Origin: Sodiomyces alkalinus F11
Taxonomy: Eukaryota; Ascomycota; Sordariomycetes; Glomerellales; Plectosphaerellaceae
DNA length: 64,000 nt
Assembly (NCBI RefSeq): GCF_003711515.1
Contig: NW_021167088.1
Coordinates: 1,077,769 to 1,141,768, forward strand
Reading direction: 5' to 3'
In this document: in pieces, positions 57,790 to 64,000 of the stretch
Numbering within the stretch: the first letter of the stretch is position 1
Layout of the letters: every line of letters starts with the position of its first letter
Position numbers and translations under genes: made by a program
Notes under the pieces: model-generated
Database searches by the model: none
The model's input: the letters and a program-made list of their open reading frames with translations, nothing else
What the model was told of the DNA's origin: nothing

Positions 57790-60198
57790 CACGACAGCTT
57801 TGTCTGGGGGTCCTTTAACGGCTGGAGTTGCTCGGGGAAATGAGTTGTTCGTGTGTTCTTCCGGGGTAAGACAGAATGGGACGAGACTGGCTCGGTGTAG
57901 ATTGTGTATCAACTGAGTTTGTCTTACTGAAAGCGAATAATGATAATGAGATGAAGAGAGATGACGAGAAAAGTCGAAGTTCGGTATCACATAGATTTCC
58001 GTGTAGAGCATGGGACTTGGAGACGAGGATAGAGCATAGAGGCAGGCTCATTCTTATAGTTATCTGAGGCCTAAGATGCATCATTACAACGCAGAGGAGG
58101 AACAGAGCGCGTGTTAGATGGTCTGAACCCATGTTGATTCAAAGGACGCAGTACTCCGTAGACTGGGCAGAGAGCAGAGACGATATCTGACATTCTGATA
58201 CATTGATTACAGCTAGATGGGACAGGACAAAGGCCGGTATGAGACCCGTCTGATGCCATTCTGCAAGACAGAAAGGTGAAGATCCTCCTAAACACTCTCT
58301 TGGGGAACACTGATCTGTCTTGGATGAGAAGGTATCTGCTAGGAGTATCCTTGGTGAGGTTGAAGTTTGGACTTCACCTAGAAAGTGAGTTGTTGCGAAA
58401 CGTACGGAAAAGTACGGAAGGACGGCGTGTCCGTTGAACATTCGGTGTCGTTGACGGCCTCCTTCTGATTGGATAGAAATAGCCCATTGTTCATTGGCGG
58501 AATTAGAGAAGATCTGGTCCAATCAGACAAAAGTACCGCTCCAATGGTTAGTAATCGAGTGACTTTACCTGCGTACTTCATTTTGTGTGAGGCTCCCCCT
58601 GAGAGTACCTTATGCATCTCTTTCACGGCACCATTATACGTATTTCTTCTGAATTCCCACACACCTTCAATCGGCATTGATCACACGGCGGCATTGCCGG
58701 CTGCCCTACCAGAGCCACTGAGGTTGGAATGACGTCGTAACTGAAGCACAATTCCGAAACCGAACATCGGATGAGCCCTGCTTTCCCTCTCGATCCCCGC
58801 CTTCTAGTGAACAACGTAACTTGCTTTCCCCTTCTTTCGGTGTGCTGCATGTCAGTCAGTTGGCCAAACAAAGAAACACCTCGGGTATCCGCATTGCTGT
58901 ATATATCACATTGACGACAATTCGTGGCTTCATTTCACTTCGTACGGCATGCAGAAAATCTGTTTGCTGCCCAGGAACCGTTTCGAAGGCGGCCTTTGCT
59001 TGGCCCCCCAACTTGAACCTCCGCTCCTTTTCATTGACAGGCAAACATGATGCCCTACAGTTGCAGTTAGCTGCGTGGGGGGCAAAGAGGGAAACCAAAC
59101 GAAAAGGGACAAAAAATATCAGACCCATTATCATCGGTCGGGGACACCGCTCCATGGTTGGCTGCCTCGTCGCCGCGCTGCTCACTGGGCCCAGAGGCCT
59201 GGGTTGCATTGAGTGACTCTCCCTTTCCTTCCATGACCTCTCCGTTCCAGCGGGTTGGGTAGAATCAACAAGGCGACTCGTTAGTGCTGAGCAGTGCTCC
59301 TTTTGCTTGGCGTTTGTCCCTCGATGGACAGCAGCAACAGCAGCAGCAGCAGCCACAAACCTCTCACCTGCTGCGCCGAGCTTCCTTCATATCTTCTTGC
59401 GACTGGATGTTTGGGAGATAGGTAATCCTCTGTAGCAGGCTGCAGCTTCTCTCGCGTCGCGAGATCCGACTCCCCGTAAGATGCCGGGTACAGTTAGCTC
59501 CGATTTCATCCCCCCTATCCTATGGCATACGTCTTGCACCTCGCCAAGATAATCTGACGAGCCAACAACGTCGAGAGGAGGCAAGAGAAGCGACAATAAG
59601 CAGGCCGGTTGTGTTGTCAGGTTGAATTCAGGAGGCTTGTTGTTTTGTAGCCTGTGCAACGTCACACGGTCCTCGACGTCCGCCGTCCGACGTCCGCCGT
59701 CCGCCGTTACCTCGTCCGTCGATCAGGGTTGAAAACTCCGGTTGCCTCACTACCTAGACGCACAAGTTGGCCTGCCTCGCATGATGGGCTGTATTTGCCC
59801 GTCTGTTCCATTCCACCACACTGCGCCACAAAAAAAGTCTTTCAAACCGAAAAAGAGTACATCATTCAAATCGTTCGTCTCATTCGGTCATTGGGCTGGC
59901 CAACGAGTTATTGAGTAATCCAAGTGGCCCCGGGGTATCTATCCCAGGGAAAACGACCGGTGTTCCAACGCCTCGTTCATGGGTATTCAACACGCCTTTT
60001 CGCTCTGTCATGTCTCATAGATCCAGTTCTCGTAACACAATAAACGCACATCTGGCTCTCGTCCATTTCCGCTCGGAAAAAAAGGGAAAAAAGGGAAAAA
60101 AAAAAAAACCGACAATGGTATGGTCTGGTAAGCAGGCTTTTGAGGGAGGTTCTTCACAAGCGATGGGCAGACCAGCCGTCCCTGGCCAGTGGCAGCAG
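57790..60198. other. 2.4-kb intergenic region
   Basis: This spacer holds the promoter of the 515-aa gene and the 3' region of velC. It contains a CAG/CAA microsatellite (about 59329-59353), a GTCCGCCGTCCGACGTCC-type repeat near 59675-59705 and an A-run (about 60077-60110). No supported gene was seen. Confidence 0.5.
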
Positions 60199-61467
60199 TC
60201 ATTGCTTCTTTGCTCGTTTCCGCTTACTGCTCGAGGCGCCTTCTTCTTCGTCTTCGTCGCTGCTCTCATCCCCATCGCGCCCCTTGCTGCCCACTCTGTC
60301 CTTGCCCTTCTTAATGGAGATGAGGCAGCCCTGGTCCCTAAGGCGCCTGGTGAGCGGCGTGCTGGCGAGCATCCCGGGAAAGTCCTTGGCGCTGTAGACG
60401 GTGAACACGTCACTCATGACCGAGGCCCGGATGCTGGAGTTCTTTCCGACCTGGCCCCGGAGGGGGTCGAGCACGACCACGGAAAACCTGAGGCGGTATT
60501 CTCCGCTCGTACGGCAGGACAGGTCCGAGAAGCAGAAGAAGCAACCTTCCTCGCCATTTTCGTCTTCGCCGACGAATGCCGAGGCAGCAAGGGATCCCAT
60601 GAGCCGCCGCTGTTGGCGGTAGTCCTCCGGCATGATGGAGCAGTCTTCCTTTCCGTCCTTGCTCCATATGGTACAATGGACCACGAAAAACTGGTCCCAT
60701 AGCCGTCGACTGATCTCCTTTTTCGTGAGGTTCGGGTTCGTGATGGTGAGCTGCACGATAGGCGGCGGATCTATGGCCCTGCGGTCTCTTTCGCCGAACC
60801 CGCATGACCTAGCCGCCTTTGGCTGCTGTCGCATGTGGATCCTATATTCGTCCTCGACCGAATCTTTGCCCGGAGCAGGAGGCGAGGGCAGGTGCCCTGC
60901 ATCGTTGCTAAGAAGATCATTGATTCTGACAGCTTCTGTTCGTCGACTCGTAGGAGGCGGAGCTTGGCGGCTATGGGAGCTCACCGGCCTGTGTTGACCT
61001 GGTGAAGCCTTCCAATTCTGGGGTGGGAGGGCAATAGGTGCTTGGGTCGCGTGGCCAGAGTCTTGGGTGGTTGGCCGTGGGCCCGGATGGTCATGTCGTG
61101 GATGTTGTGCGTGGATTTGCTCCTTTGTCGTGGTGTATTCGTCGGCAGAGGGGTCGCTTGCACTGGATGAAGGGGTAGGGGAGCCCAGAAGACCTTGCGC
61201 AGAAAGATGAGGAGGCGGTGGTACCGGCGGCAGCCTGGGGCTGCGATATGGGGGGTATGAGGATTGGTATGGACTGGAGTGGGAGGCAAGAAATGACGGC
61301 GGCCGGTGTGAGATTGGTGAAGTGGTTTCGAGATGATCTTGTGTGTGGCGAGTCCTTGGCTGGCTATGCGTCAGATTCGGGGATTCAAGAAGTGACACTC
61401 CTGAAATCAGACTGGCGCAGGATGGTAAGCGGATAGCACCGGTAGGTGCCGAATATCGGTCGCCCAT
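60199..61467 (-). CDS. velC: velvet-family developmental regulator VelC
   Basis: Nuclear transcriptional regulator of the velvet family, which controls sexual/asexual development and secondary metabolism. Single exon, 422 aa. The N-terminal ~200 residues are proline/serine-rich and disordered. The velvet domain (about 205-390) is of VelC type: EYRIHMRQQPKAARSCGFGE, RRAIDPPPIVQLTI, WDQFFVVHCTIWSKDGKEDC, MPEDYRQQRRLMGSLAASAF, GCFFCFSDLSCRTSGEYRLR and SVMSDVFTVYSAKDFPGMLA. The tail is acidic then basic (KRKRAKK), a likely nuclear signal. The sequence distinguishes it from VeA, VelB and VosA by the FGERDRRAIDPPP and YRQQRRLMGSL blocks. It is preceded by 2.5 kb of spacer. Confidence 0.93.
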   Translation of the reverse strand: MGDRYSAPTGAIRLPSCASLISGVSLLESPNLTHSQPRTRHTQDHLETTSPISHRPPSFLASHSSPYQSSYPPYRSPRLPPVPPPPHLSAQGLLGSPTPSSSASDPSADEYTTTKEQIHAQHPRHDHPGPRPTTQDSGHATQAPIALPPQNWKASPGQHRPVSSHSRQAPPPTSRRTEAVRINDLLSNDAGHLPSPPAPGKDSVEDEYRIHMRQQPKAARSCGFGERDRRAIDPPPIVQLTITNPNLTKKEISRRLWDQFFVVHCTIWSKDGKEDCSIMPEDYRQQRRLMGSLAASAFVGEDENGEEGCFFCFSDLSCRTSGEYRLRFSVVVLDPLRGQVGKNSSIRASVMSDVFTVYSAKDFPGMLASTPLTRRLRDQGCLISIKKGKDRVGSKGRDGDESSDEDEEEGASSSKRKRAKKQ

Positions 61468-64000
61468 TGCTGTAGTGCCAGGTTAAAGCATCCGAGTTGA
61501 CGTACGGGTGATGATGGGCGTTCTCGTTCAAATAGAAGGAGATGGAGAAAAGAAGGATGGAAAGAAAAGGCCAGAGATAGCAAAGTCAGTACCTGGTGTA
61601 CCGAAGAAGAGACAATGAGGAATCGGTACACATAAGAGACAAGCTTCGGTGGACACGTGATATGGTCTAGGTACGATTCAGGGCGGGGAGCAGCAATGTA
61701 GGATAGTATTGTGGATGAGATTATACGTCGGTGGTCGCGATGGTGACAAGAACAGAACGTCCCACTGTCAACGAGCCTGTTGGGTGCAGGCAGAACATGA
61801 GACGCAGAAATAAATGTTGGAACGTTGAAAGAAGAGAAGAGGAAGAAGGTGGGGATTTGAAGAACCGAACAAGGAACAAATTTATGAAGGGGTTCAAGTT
61901 CAGTTGAGTGTGTGGGGAAGTTGCAAGACGACCAGGGGGGAAGAGTACGTTATAGTGTAAGTGTACGTTGTAGATGGAGCGTATAGCGTAGATCATGGTT
62001 CCGTTCGAGACCAAGGACAACCCGTCATAACGGCGCCCAGACGAGGGTTGACAGGGAGTGAGTGCCCGAAAGATAGCGCGTACCTTGTGTCTTAAGAGAT
62101 GTTGATGTTATTCAATAGGTACGTCGGCATGGATGCATACGGGAATTGTGATTGACGTGCGGACGGCGAAGGAGCATACGGGGAAGATCCCTGCTCTTGG
62201 GAGGATTCGAGCAGCGTGACGGCAGCGGTACAAGCTGCAACGCCAAATCCCTAAGAATTGCCGAGCTTCTTTGTTGTCGAAACTGAGTGACACTGGCACC
62301 CAGAAACCAGGAACTCGTGGGCGCGGAGGGAGGAAGGGGCGTTTCTGGTTGATATGCGGCATGCGAGGTGACCCGAGACGAAGGAGGGTGGAAATCAAAA
62401 AGATGCATGAGGGTGAAGAGGAAGAGAGGGACGGGACAAGGGGATCGGCGAATAGCCGTCAGCAGAACTAGGGGCCGTTACACTTTCCCGGTTACCCGGT
62501 ACAGGTGGGCGTCGGCTTGTTGAGTGGTGAGTGGTGAGTGGTGAGTGGTGAGTGGTGAGTGGTGAGTGGTGAGTGGCGAGTGACACAAGAGGTCGAGAGA
62601 GGAGCGTCTCCAGGGGGTGACCGCTGCAGGGGAGCGGAGGGAGAAGTCAACGGCGGAAGAAACCGTTCGGCGCGGTGCGGTCGGCTGTTATCGAGTACAT
62701 TGAGTAGCACGGAGACAAATAGACAGATCGTCGGGGGTCGAGCAGAAAAACATAAACATAAACAGATTGGACTGTCGTTTTCTCTGTGATGGACCTGCCA
62801 GTTCGTGACGACAAAATCAGGTAGTTCAGGGGGCCGATATTCAGCTGTACCCTTCGCTTCGCACCGGGCTAATACGGGGTTGAGCGTTCAGGCAAGAGGA
62901 ATTGGCGGACGGCTGAGAGAGAGGCGGGTTATTATGATCCCAATGCACCTCCTAGAAGGTATAAGGCCACGGGACGATGCAGCAAGCAAGTGACTGGCGA
63001 GAGGTGAGTCGTGACCCAGGTATAACGTAAGGTACGTACCTTATGTAGAAAAGTAGGTGCAACGTAGTAGGTATTTTGCTTGCATCCGCGATAGCGCAGA
63101 TTAAGCGAAAAGGGTGAAGGAGAAGGGGGGGGGGCCGGAGCAAACTCCGGGTGAATAGGAGCCAAGCTTCTTTCCAGGTTCCTGGGTAATCACGCTACGT
63201 TGTGGGTACTTTACAGATAGTTCGTCACATAAACAGATATACTTCGTACCTTGGCGCATATCCAACGTACCTAGGTAAGGTACGTCAAGGCTGGTGGAAA
63301 AGGAGAAACACTGCACTGCAACTGCAACCCCTTAACTTCCAACCAAGCCTAAGCGATAAAATACATACCCTTGGATATGCACGAACACGACCCACATCTC
63401 GGCATGTAGCTTAGCCGTACCAAATGTCAGGAAGAGTAAGTTGCCTGCGGTGTACCGGGTGATACTTTGGATGCCCCGGTAAGGTTCTTAGGGTACATGT
63501 CACGTGTGTTACATAACCTGTTTTGTAGTACTATCTAAGATAGATGGACATTCCTTCATAGTACTTTCAGAACTCTTCAAGGAATAAGAATCATGAGTTC
63601 GCGTACCCATATTCTTCCAGGTTGTCTGACACCAAACAGGCCTTAAAACAAGCCCAAGCGGCCAGAAGTGTAGGCGTATCAATGAAATGGTCTACCGCGC
63701 CCTACCACGTACGCTTTAAACAAGCCATGGTGAGGCCATGTGGGGCTTCTACGTACGACTGTACATGCAATACATAATCGCTGCGAGTTTTGAGTTTACC
63801 CTTAATGTCGGAATTCTGTTTTGTTTTTTCAACAGCCGACGGATTGCTTATTTTTGACAGGGTTGGAGAGTACTGCCGGGATGGGAGCGGGCGGTGAACC
63901 ACGAAACCGAGTTCCTGGACGACCCCTTTAAAAGTCCTCCAATGACGATGAAGGGATACTTGGTGGGGTGGCAGTTCTGTTATAAAGGACGGAGTAATAA
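61468..64000. other. upstream region of velC to the window end
   Basis: This region includes the velC promoter and leader. It contains the GAGTGGT array (separate entry), GTAAGGTACGTACCTTA at about 63027-63043 and CGTACCTAGGTAAGGTACG at about 63266-63284. No frame is convincing, so this is either a long regulatory region or spacer. Confidence 0.5.
62521..62576. repeat. TGAGTGG heptanucleotide array (8 exact units)
   Basis: Eight perfect TGAGTGG heptamers followed by one degenerate copy, about 1.05 kb upstream of the velC start. The unit is G-rich on the plus strand. Confidence 0.95.

Noticed and set aside
59911..60702. 263-codon forward frame opposite velC
   Set aside because: It mostly covers the antisense of the velvet domain, which is clearly coding on the minus strand.
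1..64000. tRNA, 5S rRNA and CRISPR arrays
   Set aside because: I looked for the tRNA B-box (GGTTCGAANCC), for the conserved 5S rRNA core and for regularly spaced direct repeats, and saw none. A covariance-model search would be needed to exclude RNA genes fully.

Overview
The window is nuclear DNA of a filamentous ascomycete (Pezizomycotina, most likely a Sordariomycete). The evidence is: short GT..AG introns of roughly 50-190 nt in most genes, GC-rich coding DNA between pyrimidine-rich or low-complexity spacers, and gene families typical of or restricted to moulds (a velvet-family VelC regulator, a rhodopsin-fold Pth11-like membrane protein, a DUF1996 secreted protein). The one transposon-like element has an AT-rich core with C-to-T/G-to-A differences, as expected from RIP. 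I saw no prokaryotic, viral, rRNA, tRNA or CRISPR feature. Species cannot be assigned from the sequence alone.

Layout. 1-9.4 kb: SIN1/AVO1 of TORC2 (minus) diverges from a PRCC-family nuclear protein (plus), followed by an uncharacterised fungal gene (minus). 9.4-17.8 kb: one very large USP34-like deubiquitinase (minus), which I resolve into 12 exons. 17.8-26.5 kb: dephospho-CoA kinase, the RNase P/MRP subunit Pop3 and an unrecognised gene that may carry a frameshift. 26.5-29.6 kb: NOC3 and NIP7, two ribosome-biogenesis genes in head-to-head order over a 358-bp promoter. 30-38 kb: glutamate 5-kinase, ATP23 protease, Aurora kinase and TIP41, as two divergent pairs; a 437-bp inverted-repeat element lies in the first shared promoter. 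38.5-40.4 kb: a disordered nuclear-type protein. 42-46.2 kb: an O-methyltransferase and a Pth11-like membrane protein, the only accessory-looking segment. 46-51 kb: a gene-poor stretch. 51-61.5 kb: DUF1996 secreted protein, NSUN5/Rcm1 rRNA methyltransferase, an uncharacterised two-exon protein and VelC.

Most genes are conserved housekeeping functions with two themes: ribosome/RNA biogenesis (NOC3, NIP7, RCM1, POP3) and TOR signalling/cell division (SIN1, TIP41, Aurora kinase). The exon models below were built by hand. In every multi-exon model the exon lengths add up to a whole number of codons and the junctions restore family-like sequence. No transcript evidence was available.

The most interesting non-genic signals are a short palindromic repeat family (AAGGTA/TACCTT) scattered through the spacers, two AAATTTTT (RRPE-like) elements in the NOC3/NIP7 promoter, and the RIP-marked inverted-repeat element. 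I found no convincing novel multi-gene system.
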